DNA of 32,750 nucleotides from contig CAJUAM010000032.1 of assembly GCA_910584615.1 (NCBI GenBank), forward strand, positions 1 to 32,750. Direction: 5' to 3'. The position numbers and the translations under genes were made by a program. Shown piece by piece: positions 15,097 through 23,965 of the stretch; position 1 is the first letter of the stretch, and each line of letters begins with the position of its first letter. This DNA comes from an uncultured Dorea sp. Its GTDB lineage: Bacteria; Bacillota; Clostridia; Lachnospirales; Lachnospiraceae. The notes beneath the pieces were generated by a model, which saw only the letters and a list, made by a program, of their open reading frames with translations, was not told the DNA's origin and ran no database searches.

Positions 15097-17248
15097 TCTC
15101 ATTTGCCCCAAGGGAAAGCCTGAAACTTTCTTTGTTCCCCTTGTACACAACCGTTTCCTGTGGCTCATAAGTGTTGTTTACCACACAGTACTTCCCATTC
15201 TTCACATAAGCATGGACATCTACATTCCAGTTGCTTGAAAACCACCGGCACAAATCTCCTTCGCTACGGCTGCTCCACAGAATGGCCCGGTACAGTATCC
15301 GGCTGTTAATAAAACTGTAGGGAAGACCAGAAATATAAACACAACGGCCTTCACCGTATTCGTTCACAGCCATCTGCACCTCTTTTTCCCGCTGCACCAG
15401 AATCTTAGCTCCCTCCAGCGCATACACACTCTTCTTCCCCTCACCGAAGTCAACCTCTCCCTGACAGTCCTCCAGTATAAAGTGCTCCCGATGCTCTTTC
15501 CAGTTATACTTGTCATACCCTAAAGTGAAGCCGGTCTCCTTCTCTACCCCCAGAGCCGAAGCCAGCTGCAGATACCGGCCCTGATACGCATGTCCCGAAG
15601 GCTCTCCTACGCCGATGAATCCGCCGCCCCGGAAGATAAATCCCCGGATTGCTGAGGACACCTGCGCATCTTCCCAAACCGCTCCTCCCGTATGGGCCGT
15701 ATCTCCGTCTCCTACATTAATCAGCACATCGATCCCTTCTAAGATCCGGGGATTCTCACGAATCTGATCAAAGGACAGGAACGACACAGCAAAAGGCGCT
15801 CCCGACAAAGCCTCGATAACTCCGGCATAGCTGTAATTCTGCTTCTGATACAGCGCATGATGCACCATGTGGCACCCCCAAGAACGCATAGCCCCCCAGC
15901 AGTTCAGCACAGCCACCCTCTTATGGCAGAAGGCTTCTGTCCCCCGTATATTGTCATAGAGCTCCCTAAATTCCCGGCACACACTCTCTACATAATCTAC
16001 AAACTCCGGGAACTGACAGGCAAGTTTCAGATACCCTCCATAGCCGATACGGTCGATGGGCTTTCTCAAAATGGCGCGGCGGGCCGTCACCCAGTTCTCC
16101 CTGGCTTCTTTCACCGGATCTCCCCCATCGTGAAAAGTATCCGGAAAGAAATACGGCAGGAACCTCCCTTCCGTGTAACGCACTCCCGGAATATCCGCAA
16201 TGAGTCGCAGAGTAGATCCGTTTCCTACAGAGCCTACTACCGCGTCCAGTCCGATAGATGCGAACTCCTCCATAAAAGGCTCCGTGCCGATCCAGTGATC
16301 CCCCAAAAACATCATGGCTTCTTTCCCAAGGGTATGGGTCAGCTCTACGATCTCCTTTGCAAGAGCCGCCACCTCCCGGCGCTGGAATGCCATAAAATCC
16401 TTATACTCCTGGCCAGGCACCCGGTACTGGTTATTATAGTAGCCCTGGTCAATGATAAATTCCGGCCGGAACCGATACCCTGCCTCCCTCTCAAACTGCT
16501 CCAGTATATAAGGCGACACGGATGCCGAATAGCCGTACCAGTCCACATATTTCTCCCGCTTCATCTCATCAAATATAAGAGTAAACTGATGGAAAAAAGT
16601 CGTGTAACGGATCACATCCACATACGGGTGCTCCTTAACAAACCGACGCAGCCTCTCCATCGTATATGCCCTTGTCTTTGGCTGGCGCACATCAAAGGTA
16701 ATCTGATGCTCAAAATCTTTCCAGTCATTCACGACCGCATTGTACATATGCACCGGGTCCCAGATCAGATACGCCAGAAAACTGACTGTATACTCATGCC
16801 AGGCTTTCGGAGCCGGCAGTATGACACATTCCTCCTCCAGAACATATTCCCAAGAATCCGGATCCACCGGACAGCCTTCTGTCCGATCCATGACCTCCCA
16901 CCAGCGTTTGATATCATCCCTCGTATTGACCTTAAGAAGCTCCCGGCTGATACCGTTCATCAGCGGAATACGAAGAGACTCTTCCCCAGCTGTATAAAAG
17001 CCGGTCATAATATAACACTGCTGCACCTCATCCGGGTTTGCCTTAGCCCAGGCATTGTCCTTTCTGGTGGTGTAATAGGTAGAATATACCTTTGCATCCA
17101 CCTCTTTCAGAGCCTTTGGATAATCTGTGCCGTCACAATCACGGATGGCGTCCGCTCCCCAGCGTTTTAATAATTCCAATGTCTCCGGAACCACATCCAC
17201 ATCGGTGGGAATCGTAACCCGTCCACTCTTCTCAATCTGCTCGCTCAT
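15077..17248 (-). CDS. GH112 beta-1,3-galactosyl-N-acetylhexosamine phosphorylase
   Basis: Cytoplasmic phosphorylase that splits galacto-N-biose and/or lacto-N-biose with phosphate to alpha-galactose 1-phosphate and an N-acetylhexosamine. It acts on disaccharides derived from mucin O-glycans and milk oligosaccharides. The 723-residue length fits GH112. The N-terminus (GRVTIPTDVDVVPETLELL, then WGADAIRDCDGTDYP) is the diagnostic start of the family, and NQYRVPGQEYKDFMAFQRRE with FLGDHWIGTEP belong to the barrel. The C-terminal part has a Rossmann-like domain (LINVGDGDTAHTGG). Specificity for GNB versus LNB cannot be read by eye. ATG follows GAGG by 8 bases. It is the last gene of the ABC transporter operon and ends 52 bases inside the left element boundary. 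Confidence 0.93.
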   Translation of the reverse strand: MSEQIEKSGRVTIPTDVDVVPETLELLKRWGADAIRDCDGTDYPKALKEVDAKVYSTYYTTRKDNAWAKANPDEVQQCYIMTGFYTAGEESLRIPLMNGISRELLKVNTRDDIKRWWEVMDRTEGCPVDPDSWEYVLEEECVILPAPKAWHEYTVSFLAYLIWDPVHMYNAVVNDWKDFEHQITFDVRQPKTRAYTMERLRRFVKEHPYVDVIRYTTFFHQFTLIFDEMKREKYVDWYGYSASVSPYILEQFEREAGYRFRPEFIIDQGYYNNQYRVPGQEYKDFMAFQRREVAALAKEIVELTHTLGKEAMMFLGDHWIGTEPFMEEFASIGLDAVVGSVGNGSTLRLIADIPGVRYTEGRFLPYFFPDTFHDGGDPVKEARENWVTARRAILRKPIDRIGYGGYLKLACQFPEFVDYVESVCREFRELYDNIRGTEAFCHKRVAVLNCWGAMRSWGCHMVHHALYQKQNYSYAGVIEALSGAPFAVSFLSFDQIRENPRILEGIDVLINVGDGDTAHTGGAVWEDAQVSSAIRGFIFRGGGFIGVGEPSGHAYQGRYLQLASALGVEKETGFTLGYDKYNWKEHREHFILEDCQGEVDFGEGKKSVYALEGAKILVQREKEVQMAVNEYGEGRCVYISGLPYSFINSRILYRAILWSSRSEGDLCRWFSSNWNVDVHAYVKNGKYCVVNNTYEPQETVVYKGNKESFRLSLGANEIKWYEI

Positions 17249-17311
17249 CTGCTATACCTCGGTAATCCTCTCTCTTTTTATAGTGATAAAACCTGTTCCT
17301 TTGCGTTATTT

Positions 17312-17509
17312 CTAGCGCTTCGGATCTTCAAACGGCTTATTGTAAATCATAAGCGCCGACAAAAGAAGCACCAGTCCTAAGATCATAATCCCAAGCCCCG
17401 TCATCTTTCCCGTCATCTTCCATCCTCCGATCACCATTGCCAGTCCTGCCGCAAAGAATACTGTCATAATAATAATTCTTAAATTCCCGTGCTCTTTCCA
17501 AAATCTCAT
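17312..17509 (-). CDS. Small two-helix membrane protein of the GH112 transport operon
   Basis: A 65-residue protein with two hydrophobic helices (about residues 11-29 and 36-54) and a short charged tail. Small proteins of this layout are often found beside carbohydrate ABC permeases in Lachnospiraceae (from memory, DUF6903-like); no function is known to me. It starts 9 bases after the second permease gene with AGGTGAG upstream, and GH112 follows 63 bases later, so it belongs to the operon. Confidence 0.72.
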   Translation of the reverse strand: MRFWKEHGNLRIIIMTVFFAAGLAMVIGGWKMTGKMTGLGIMILGLVLLLSALMIYNKPFEDPKR

Positions 17510-17518
17510 ACTCTCACC

Positions 17519-18406
17519 TTACCCTTTCAGTCCGCCCAGTGTCATACCCTGCGTCAGCTTTCTCTGTACACATATGTAAAGAATCAGGGTGGGCAGCATA
17601 ACAAGTACAAGGCCTGCGTAAAGCTGGCCGTACTGAGCCGCCGACTGCTGTGCCTGAGTTAGCTGCATGAGCCCCACCGGCAGAGTCTTTCCGCCTTTTG
17701 GATCCGACAGCAGCGTCATGGCAATGATGTACTCATTCCAGAAAGACAGGAAATTGAACAAGATCACGGTAATGATGGAAGGCTGTGCCATAGGGAAAAT
17801 AATCCCTATCATAGTCTTTCCATAACCGGCCCCGTCAATATAGGCCGCCTCTTCATAATCATGAGCCAGAGTGGAAAAATACCCTGACAAAAGATAAATA
17901 GTAAAGGGCAGCGCCGTAGACGCATAGACTAAAGACAGCACAAAAATATTGTTGAGCAGAAAACCGCTCCCTGCGATTTCCTGCAAAAATTTGTCGCCGT
18001 CCACCAGCATGAGAAAGATAGGCACTACAATATAATTTACATTGATAAAAAGGCCTCCCATAAAAATCGCATTTAAAAATTTCCGTCCCCTGAATTCAAA
18101 ACGGGACAGCACGTAAGCCGCCGGAAGAGCCACTACAAGCAATATCAGCAGGGCCAGCGCCGTAACCAGTACAGAATTCAGCATGTATTCGCCCATCCTG
18201 GCCTTTCCCCAGGCATCGGCAAAATTCTGGATATAGAATCCGGCGGGCATTGCCCACGGATTTCCATAAAACTCACTATTCTCCTTGACAGACGCCATAA
18301 ACACCCAGGCCACCGGCACAAAGATGGAGATTGCAAGGGTAATCAGCGCCACATAGATAAATACTTTATACAGCCGTTCGGCTGATGTTTTTTTCGTCTG
18401 TTCCAT
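17519..18406 (-). CDS. Carbohydrate ABC transporter permease, MalG type
   Basis: Inner-membrane permease subunit of a CUT1-family sugar importer. The 295-residue protein has six predicted helices. The cytoplasmic EAA loop that docks the ATPase reads YEEAAYIDGAGYGKTMIGII. The C-terminal KLTQGMTLGGLKG is the characteristic end of MalG-type permeases. ATG follows AGGAGG. It is 12 bases from the partner permease gene. No ATPase gene is present in the operon, so a shared MsmK/UgpC-type ATPase encoded elsewhere would be needed. Confidence 0.94.
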   Translation of the reverse strand: MEQTKKTSAERLYKVFIYVALITLAISIFVPVAWVFMASVKENSEFYGNPWAMPAGFYIQNFADAWGKARMGEYMLNSVLVTALALLILLVVALPAAYVLSRFEFRGRKFLNAIFMGGLFINVNYIVVPIFLMLVDGDKFLQEIAGSGFLLNNIFVLSLVYASTALPFTIYLLSGYFSTLAHDYEEAAYIDGAGYGKTMIGIIFPMAQPSIITVILFNFLSFWNEYIIAMTLLSDPKGGKTLPVGLMQLTQAQQSAAQYGQLYAGLVLVMLPTLILYICVQRKLTQGMTLGGLKG

Positions 18407-18418
18407 TGACTATCCTCC

Positions 18419-19306
18419 TTAAAATTCCAGCGGTTCACGCCTGGTAACCATATTCACAAGCGCCGATAATCCAAAGGAAAACAGGAAGACCAGCGCGCCT
18501 ATAGCCATTCCGTAGCCATAGGAAGAGTTCGTGTAAGCCTGCTTGTACATATAGGACAGCGCCACCTCGGAGGCACCGTTTGGCCCGCCGGAAGTCATAG
18601 CTTTTACAAAAAGGAACGCCATGTTGATAGTACTGATGATAAAAAATGTCAGCGTAGTACGGATATTCGTCCATATTAACGGCAGCGTAATCTGGAAGAA
18701 CTGTGTGATCCGGCCCGCCCCGTCTAATCCCGCACTCTCATACAGACTCTGGGGAACACTGGCCATGGACGCCATATACATGACCATATAATAACCGATG
18801 GCCTGCCAGATCATGGCAACAATAAGGCTGGTCATGACTACAGTCTCTCCCTTCCACAAAATTGCCACCGTCTTCCCTGAAAGCAGGGACAGCAGGCTGT
18901 TCAGCATACCGTTATTGGTATCATAAATAGCGCTGAAAATAGCTGAAATTACTACTACAGACAAAATATTCGGGATATAAAAGATAATCCGGAAAAAATT
19001 CTGCCCCTTAATCTCCTCTCTGGTCAGGATCGCTGCGAACACAAGCGCAAAAGCAAATGTGACGATAGTCACCACCACGATCAGAAGGATCGTGTTCTGC
19101 ATAGAGCGGATAAAATTCTCATCGCTCATAAGACGCGCAAAATTCTCTATCCCTACAAACTCCTCATTAACGGAATAAGCGCTGCGCCGAAACAGCGACA
19201 TCCGAAATACATTTATGGTAGGAATGATCATAAAAACCATAAACAGCAGCACTGCGGGCGCCGCGCATAAAAATACAAATCTGCTGCGGCCTGAACCTTT
19301 CTTCAT
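18419..19306 (-). CDS. Carbohydrate ABC transporter permease, MalF/UgpA type
   Basis: First permease subunit of the same CUT1-type importer. The 295-residue protein starts with a basic stretch and a membrane helix (FVFLCAAPAVLLFMVFMIIP), with six helices in total. The EAA-type loop is SLYESAGLDGAGRITQFFQI. ATG follows AAAGGAG by about 9 bases. It lies between the solute-binding protein gene and the MalG-type permease. The terminator-like hairpin upstream would lower its expression relative to the binding protein. Confidence 0.94.
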   Translation of the reverse strand: MKKGSGRSRFVFLCAAPAVLLFMVFMIIPTINVFRMSLFRRSAYSVNEEFVGIENFARLMSDENFIRSMQNTILLIVVVTIVTFAFALVFAAILTREEIKGQNFFRIIFYIPNILSVVVISAIFSAIYDTNNGMLNSLLSLLSGKTVAILWKGETVVMTSLIVAMIWQAIGYYMVMYMASMASVPQSLYESAGLDGAGRITQFFQITLPLIWTNIRTTLTFFIISTINMAFLFVKAMTSGGPNGASEVALSYMYKQAYTNSSYGYGMAIGALVFLFSFGLSALVNMVTRREPLEF

Positions 19307-19351
19307 AGGTCAGAACTCCTTTCCCCCTTTGGGATCTTTCTGTTTCTTGTT

Positions 19352-19383
19352 AAAAAAACGGCGGTGAACAGCCTGCCACCGCC
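19352..19383 (-). terminator. Intercistronic terminator after the solute-binding protein gene
   Basis: On the minus strand GGCGGTG, a 10-base loop and CACCGCC are followed by G and seven T. It lies 20 bases beyond the binding-protein stop and upstream of both permeases. Partial readthrough here would yield excess binding protein over permease, a common arrangement in ABC importers. Confidence 0.8.
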
Positions 19384-19403
19384 ATTCTTTCATTCACTTT
19401 TTA

Positions 19404-20771
19404 CTACTTGATCAGATTCTCGCGCATCTGGTCATTGTTCTTCTTGATTCCATCAATCCACTCTTCTTCGGTGATATTACCGGATACAAGAGAGTTGACC
19501 GGATCGAACCATACCTCACGGTTGCTGACTCCTACAACTCCGCTGTCATATGCGGCAAAATTACCCATAGCAGCCTTCGCACCATTGTCATAGATACCAT
19601 AGAACATCTGATTGTCGCCTTCTAATGTGTCAGCAATACCAAGTACAGGCTGAATAGCCGGTGCCGGCTCGCCTTCCGCGTTTACAGCGCCCGCGAAAAG
19701 TTCACATGCTTTGTCGCTGTACAAGAATGCGATAAACTGCTTCGCATCATCCTGATTCTTCGCGCCGCCTGGGATCCATGCCTGCTCGAACCATGTATAG
19801 CTGTAGCTGTCTCCGCCCTCTTTTACTGCCGGAAGAGCTGTCATGCCCCACTCAAAACCATCCGCTCTCGGAGCCTCTGCCATCTCGCCTACGATCCATG
19901 TACCATTCGGCATGAACAGAGCCTTGTTATCAAGCACAAGCTGCTGGTTCTTTGTGAAATCCTGGTCATTTGCCTGGGAAGGTGTGGTAGGCTCTGTATA
20001 GCTGGCCAGTTTTGATACGATATCAAAGCAAGTCTTTGCTTCCTCGGAATCCCAGATGCCCTCTTCATAATTGGTGGCTTTGTCAAAGAACTCAGGACCG
20101 CCTACAGAATACATCAGCGCATAGAAAAATGCGTCGAAATAACCAGTTGTAGGATAAGTAAACAAAGAGATACCTTCCGCTTTAGCCTTATCTCCCAGTT
20201 CCCACATCTCATCCCATGTAGCTGGCATCTCCCAGCCTTTCTCCTTCATCAGTCCTGCATTATAAAACAGTCCGCAAGGGGAATAGAACATAGGAGCAAG
20301 ATATGTCTTGCCGTCTCCGTAAGGATTGGTCAGGCTTGTCTCAGTAAAGCCGCCGGCAATCTTATCGCCCACTTTTTCAGACTCGCCCGGCACTGTCATA
20401 GACAGAACATCCGTGATATCCACAATGTTCTGATCCTTGATAAAAGTCTCTGTGAGAGCCTTCTCACGGCCGGTTGCCAGATGGATCACATCCGGATAAT
20501 CTCCTGCCTGCATAGATGGTCCGATCACATCTTCCAGATTCTTATCTGTGACCAGTTCTACCTTAATCCCTGTCTCTTCCGTAAAAGCTGCGCATACATC
20601 CTCCCACATCTTGCTGCCGTAAGCAGTCTCGATGGCGGCTACAGTAATGCCTCCTTCTTTGGAATCTCCTGAGGACTCTCCCTCAGCGGGCGCTTCCTCT
20701 TTCTTGCCGCACCCGGCAAACATAGACACGGTCAGTGCAGACACTAAAAGGATACTGAGTATCTTTTTCAT
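19404..20771 (-). CDS. Sugar ABC transporter solute-binding lipoprotein (family 1)
   Basis: Extracytoplasmic lipoprotein that captures the oligosaccharide and delivers it to the permeases. The 455-residue precursor has a lipoprotein signal peptide with lipobox MFAGC (Cys20), a low-complexity acidic linker (EEAPAEGESSGDSKEG), then a periplasmic-binding fold with AFTEETGIKVELVTD and DYPDVIHLATGRE near the N-terminus. Tryptophan-rich segments (TWDEMWELG, YTWFEQAWIPGG) fit a sugar-binding cleft. The ligand is inferred from the co-transcribed GH112 gene to be galacto-N-biose, lacto-N-biose or a related glycan. ATG follows CAGGAGG. It is the first gene of the operon. Confidence 0.93.
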   Translation of the reverse strand: MKKILSILLVSALTVSMFAGCGKKEEAPAEGESSGDSKEGGITVAAIETAYGSKMWEDVCAAFTEETGIKVELVTDKNLEDVIGPSMQAGDYPDVIHLATGREKALTETFIKDQNIVDITDVLSMTVPGESEKVGDKIAGGFTETSLTNPYGDGKTYLAPMFYSPCGLFYNAGLMKEKGWEMPATWDEMWELGDKAKAEGISLFTYPTTGYFDAFFYALMYSVGGPEFFDKATNYEEGIWDSEEAKTCFDIVSKLASYTEPTTPSQANDQDFTKNQQLVLDNKALFMPNGTWIVGEMAEAPRADGFEWGMTALPAVKEGGDSYSYTWFEQAWIPGGAKNQDDAKQFIAFLYSDKACELFAGAVNAEGEPAPAIQPVLGIADTLEGDNQMFYGIYDNGAKAAMGNFAAYDSGVVGVSNREVWFDPVNSLVSGNITEEEWIDGIKKNNDQMRENLIK

Positions 20772-20840
20772 AATTCTTCTACCTCCTGTTATAAATTTGT
20801 GTTTCTCAGGTTCTTGTGACCTTCTTAACTATTCGCATTA

Positions 20841-20869
20841 AGTATAACAACCATACCTGTTTTTTCCAA
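20841..20869 (-). promoter_or_regulatory. Promoter of the GH112/ABC transporter operon
   Basis: TTGGAA (20864-20869), 17-base spacer and TATACT (20841-20846) on the minus strand. The leader to the binding-protein ATG would be about 65 bases. The weak -35 suits activation by an AraC-type protein. Confidence 0.6.
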
Positions 20870-21035
20870 CACCTATATTGCTTACTTTTTTATATATCTT
20901 GCTCGTTTTGGATATTTTTGCGAAAAAATCCTTATATTTTCCTATGCGTCTATACAGGTTGACGGAATCTTTTCTTCTTCTATTTTCTTATTTTTGATAG
21001 ACTCCACGTATTTTTTGTATATCAGGAGCTTGCTC

Positions 21036-21064
21036 TTGCCATTTTTACAATTGAATATTATAAT
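21036..21064 (+). promoter_or_regulatory. Promoter of the AraC-type regulator gene
   Basis: TTGCCA (21036-21041), 17-base spacer and TATAAT (21059-21064) on the plus strand, giving a leader of about 135 bases before the regulator ATG. Confidence 0.6.
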
Positions 21065-21206
21065 AAAATCATTATGCAGGACATATATCAAAATATTTTT
21101 TTATACATATTGTCTGTCACTTTATTTTTATTGCTCTTTTTATACTATTCACATGATATCTCAGGGGCAGCATTAGACATCCGCCCCGCCAAAGGAGGCC
21201 GTTTTT

Positions 21207-22061
21207 ATGAGTACCAGCCACTATGTCCTTGATCCTCTGACAGTTACCCCGGTAGACCGCTCCGTCACCAAGCTTCTCTATGTCAGCGTCACCCGCTACA
21301 GCCCCGAGTGGCATTCCATCCTCCACACCCATCCATGTGCCGAAATGTTCTTCGTCACAGGAGGTTCCGGTTTCTTAAGTCTCACAGATAAGACTGTACC
21401 TATCGGCCGCAATGACGTGATCATCGTCAATCCCAGCACAGAGCACACGGAAATCAGTTCCGAAGACAAGCCCCTGGAGTACATTGTTATGGGCGTAGAC
21501 GGACTGGAGGCCATTTCCGGAGATGACGGAGGGGACGGATATTCCATTATCCATTTCCAGACCGACGGAGACCAGATCTTGTTCTATCTGCGCCGCCTTT
21601 TAAAAGAAATTGAAAATAAGCTTCCCGGCTACAGTACTATCTGTCAGGATTTGCTGGAGGTGGTACTGCTCCTGCTCATGCGGCGCAGCCAGTTTACCGT
21701 CACCTTCGTGCCGTCCGTCCATAAATCCAGCAAGGAATGTGCTATAGTGCGCCGTTATATCGAAAATCATTTCAAAGAGAGCCTGACTCTGGATGACCTG
21801 GCTTCTGTAGCCCATGTAAGCAAGTACTACCTGGTCCATGTTTTCAGCCGGGAATACGGCACTTCGCCTATCAATTACCTGCTGTCCTGCCGGATCCAAG
21901 AGAGTCTGTACCTTCTGGCAGAAACCCGTATGTCCCTCTCTCAGATCTCTGTCATGCTGGGCTTTTCCTCTCCCAGCTATTTTTCCCAGAGTTTCCGCAG
22001 GATCCAGGGAATGAGTCCCATGGCTTATCGCAGCCAATGCCGGGATTCCAGTAAAGTCTAA
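21207..22061 (+). CDS. AraC-family transcriptional regulator of the GH112 locus
   Basis: DNA-binding regulator expected to activate the divergent transport/phosphorylase operon in response to a sugar. The 284-residue protein has an N-terminal cupin domain (HTHPCAEMFFVTGGSGFLSL, about residues 36-55, then VIIVNPSTEHTE) and a C-terminal pair of helix-turn-helix motifs (SLTLDDLASVAHVSKYYLVH and MSLSQISVMLGFSSPSYFSQ), ending with the typical GMSPMAYR. ATG follows AGGAGG by about 8 bases. Its stop overlaps the 3' end of the convergent recombinase gene by 4 bases. Confidence 0.93.
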   Translation: MSTSHYVLDPLTVTPVDRSVTKLLYVSVTRYSPEWHSILHTHPCAEMFFVTGGSGFLSLTDKTVPIGRNDVIIVNPSTEHTEISSEDKPLEYIVMGVDGLEAISGDDGGDGYSIIHFQTDGDQILFYLRRLLKEIENKLPGYSTICQDLLEVVLLLLMRRSQFTVTFVPSVHKSSKECAIVRRYIENHFKESLTLDDLASVAHVSKYYLVHVFSREYGTSPINYLLSCRIQESLYLLAETRMSLSQISVMLGFSSPSYFSQSFRRIQGMSPMAYRSQCRDSSKV

Positions 22062-23671
22062 CGTCTTTTTGATGTTTCTACGGCTGTATAGCTCCATTTG
22101 ACAGGGAGCATATTCAAATAAACATCAATATCACCCTGGCTGCTGACAACTATTTTATCTAGAATCTGCTTATAAAACTCGTCTTCATACTCAACACCAG
22201 CGATAAGCTCATGGACGGCTTTTTCAATCTCACGTACGATCTTGTGCTGTCCTGTCATTGTCTGCTGCTCATCAATACTGTCAAGGACAGATTGAAGCCC
22301 TCTGATCTCAGCCTCGCACTTAGACCGCGCCGCAGAAAATTCTTCTTTGTCTATATCTCCGGACATATAAATATCAATCAGTCTCGTCTGCCTGTCCTCA
22401 GCATCTTTGATCCGGGATCTTAACTTGTCGGCATCCATACCCGCCATATCCGCAGCAATAATCGGCTTAATAACTGAAAGCAGATGATTTGCAATCTTTT
22501 CCTTATTATATTGCAGGCTCCTGGTGACAAGGCACATGATATGGATCACATCTTCGTTGCGGATTGTGCTGCCTTTGCATCCGATCTGATTCCCCTCCTT
22601 ATCAACATGAAGCCTTCCATGCTTCGCTGCCTCATTGCAGCGCCAAGCTTTGTAGCCGCTTCCGTTTTTTCTTGTCTTATATCTTGCCACATAGCTTGAT
22701 CCGCAGAATCCGCATCTGATCTTCCCGGAAAAAAGATAACGATTGCTGTATTTTGCCCTTCCCTCCTGAGACAAAGAGCGCTCCTCTAAAATGCGGTTTG
22801 CCTCATCGAACACTGCACGGGGTATAATAGGCTCGTGATGGTCTTTGATAATGATAAATTCCTCCTGCCCGAGGTTTACTTTCTTTTCATGGGAAAGAAA
22901 ATCAGGAGTATAGGTTTTCTTCTGTACCAGATCACCGCAATATTTTTCATTGCGGATAATGCGCAAGATCACTGTATTGTGCCACTTTTTCACACGGCCT
23001 GCCGGCCGCACCCCTGCCTCACGAAGTTCCCGGGCAATGACATGGGAGCCTTTCTTCTCATTGACAAATTTATGGAAAATAAGGCGGACGATCTGTGCTC
23101 CCTCCTCGTTGATATACATCTTGCCGCCGCGGACATCATAGCCCAGCATATCCCTTCCGAATACCACGCCCTCTTCCATCCGGCGCCTCTGCCCCCATTT
23201 GACGCGTTCGGAAGTCTTACGGCTTTCCTCCTGCGCAATCGAGGACATAATGGCAAGCCGAAGCTCCGCATCGCCATCTAAAGTATTGATATTATCATTC
23301 AGAAAGATAACACCCACCCCATGTTTTTTAAGATCACGGGTGTAGTAAATACTGTCAAGAGTATTTCTCGCAAAACGGGAGATCTCTTTTGTAATGATCA
23401 AGTCGAATTCGCCACTGCTGGCGCACGCGATCATGCGGTTAAATTCCTTCCGTCTCTTCGTATTCGTGCCGGAGATGCCTTCATCTGCAAATATTTTGTA
23501 AAGCTCCCAATCGGGATTGCGTTCAATATACTGCTTAAAAAATCTGCGCTGGCTTTCAAAAGAATTCGCCTGGTCTTCATTGTCTGTAGATACACGGCAG
23601 TAGGCGGCAACTTTTCTCTTTTCTTGCCGCATTTTTCTTTCTTGATTCAGGGCCTCATATTTATTTATCAA
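22058..23671 (-). CDS. Large serine recombinase of the cotJC intervening element
   Basis: Site-specific recombinase, the only one encoded within the element and the obvious candidate for excising it. The 537-residue protein has a resolvase catalytic domain with nucleophile Ser28 in YCRVSTD, IFADEGISGTN and ITKEISRFARNTLD. A recombinase domain follows (about 170-290), then a zinc ribbon with Cys320, Cys323, Cys345 and Cys365, a coiled coil (about 410-470) and a C-terminal domain. That order matches large serine integrases such as SpoIVCA. The start is TTG at 23669-23671 with GGGAG 10 bases upstream; an ATG 13 codons in is an alternative. It lies in mid-element, not at an end, and overlaps the araC gene by 4 bases. 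Confidence 0.92.
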   Translation of the reverse strand: MINKYEALNQERKMRQEKRKVAAYCRVSTDNEDQANSFESQRRFFKQYIERNPDWELYKIFADEGISGTNTKRRKEFNRMIACASSGEFDLIITKEISRFARNTLDSIYYTRDLKKHGVGVIFLNDNINTLDGDAELRLAIMSSIAQEESRKTSERVKWGQRRRMEEGVVFGRDMLGYDVRGGKMYINEEGAQIVRLIFHKFVNEKKGSHVIARELREAGVRPAGRVKKWHNTVILRIIRNEKYCGDLVQKKTYTPDFLSHEKKVNLGQEEFIIIKDHHEPIIPRAVFDEANRILEERSLSQEGRAKYSNRYLFSGKIRCGFCGSSYVARYKTRKNGSGYKAWRCNEAAKHGRLHVDKEGNQIGCKGSTIRNEDVIHIMCLVTRSLQYNKEKIANHLLSVIKPIIAADMAGMDADKLRSRIKDAEDRQTRLIDIYMSGDIDKEEFSAARSKCEAEIRGLQSVLDSIDEQQTMTGQHKIVREIEKAVHELIAGVEYEDEFYKQILDKIVVSSQGDIDVYLNMLPVKWSYTAVETSKRR

Positions 23672-23720
23672 CAGAAAATATCTCCCTTCTTTGACTTCTA
23701 AACCTCACATCTGGTTATGT

Positions 23721-23755
23721 AAAAGCGTCAGGCAATTATACTTGACGCCTTTTTT
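23721..23755 (-). terminator. Hairpin between the small ORF and the recombinase gene
   Basis: GCGTCA/TGACGC arms (23725-23730 and 23743-23748) are flanked by A-rich and T-rich runs on both sides, so it can act as a terminator in either direction. The small gene's stop codon lies in the loop. It could attenuate readthrough into the recombinase gene. Confidence 0.5.
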
Positions 23756-23942
23756 CCTGATTTAAACGATATTGTTTTTCTAGTTCAAGTACACAACGTT
23801 CTTGCTGTGATGCGGTCAACAGATTCCGTTTTTTTAGTGATATAAGGATCGCTCTCTGAAAATTCATAAGAAATGCTGCGTATTCCCGCTCATTCAATTC
23901 CGGAACAAGCTCGCCGGCATAAATAAATTCTCTATGCTTCAA
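23736..23942 (-). CDS. Small helical protein upstream of the recombinase (SHOCT-like; possible excision factor)
   Basis: A 68-residue charged protein. Its second half (MNFQRAILISLKKRNLLTAS followed by QQERCVLELEKQY) resembles the short SHOCT-like helical motif, though weakly. The start is TTG at 23940-23942 with GGGAGGTG about 8 bases upstream. A sigma-E-like promoter lies 24 bases upstream, and the recombinase gene follows 64 bases later on the same strand. Small proteins encoded next to serine integrases often control direction of recombination, so it is a candidate excision factor; this is inference from position and size only. Confidence 0.6.
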   Translation of the reverse strand: MKHREFIYAGELVPELNEREYAAFLMNFQRAILISLKKRNLLTASQQERCVLELEKQYRLNQEKRRQV

Positions 23943-23965
23943 CAGGCAACACCTCCCTCATTCTC

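Larger units (their letters stand above)
20772..21206. promoter_or_regulatory. Divergent regulatory region between the GH112 operon and araC-type gene
   Basis: This 435-base AT-rich intergenic region has no convincing ORF. It contains one promoter towards the transporter operon (20841-20869, minus) and one towards the regulator gene (21036-21064, plus). The about 165 bases between the two -35 hexamers are the natural place for AraC-family operators, but I could not pick an unambiguous direct repeat by eye. Confidence 0.6.

Noticed and set aside
15857..17170. Long 437-codon plus-strand open frame
   Set aside because: It lies entirely antisense to the well-supported GH112 gene and its translation has no recognisable domain; a shadow of codon bias.
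22058..22061. A possible third junction between the araC-type and recombinase genes (separate nested elements)
   Set aside because: The two genes overlap tail to tail by 4 bases with both C-termini intact and no repeat at the junction. A composite origin is possible but cannot be shown.
23672..23735. A sigma-E/sigma-K promoter directly upstream of the recombinase gene itself
   Set aside because: The CATA present there lacks the rest of the -10 consensus and has no matching -35; the better candidate lies upstream of the preceding small gene.
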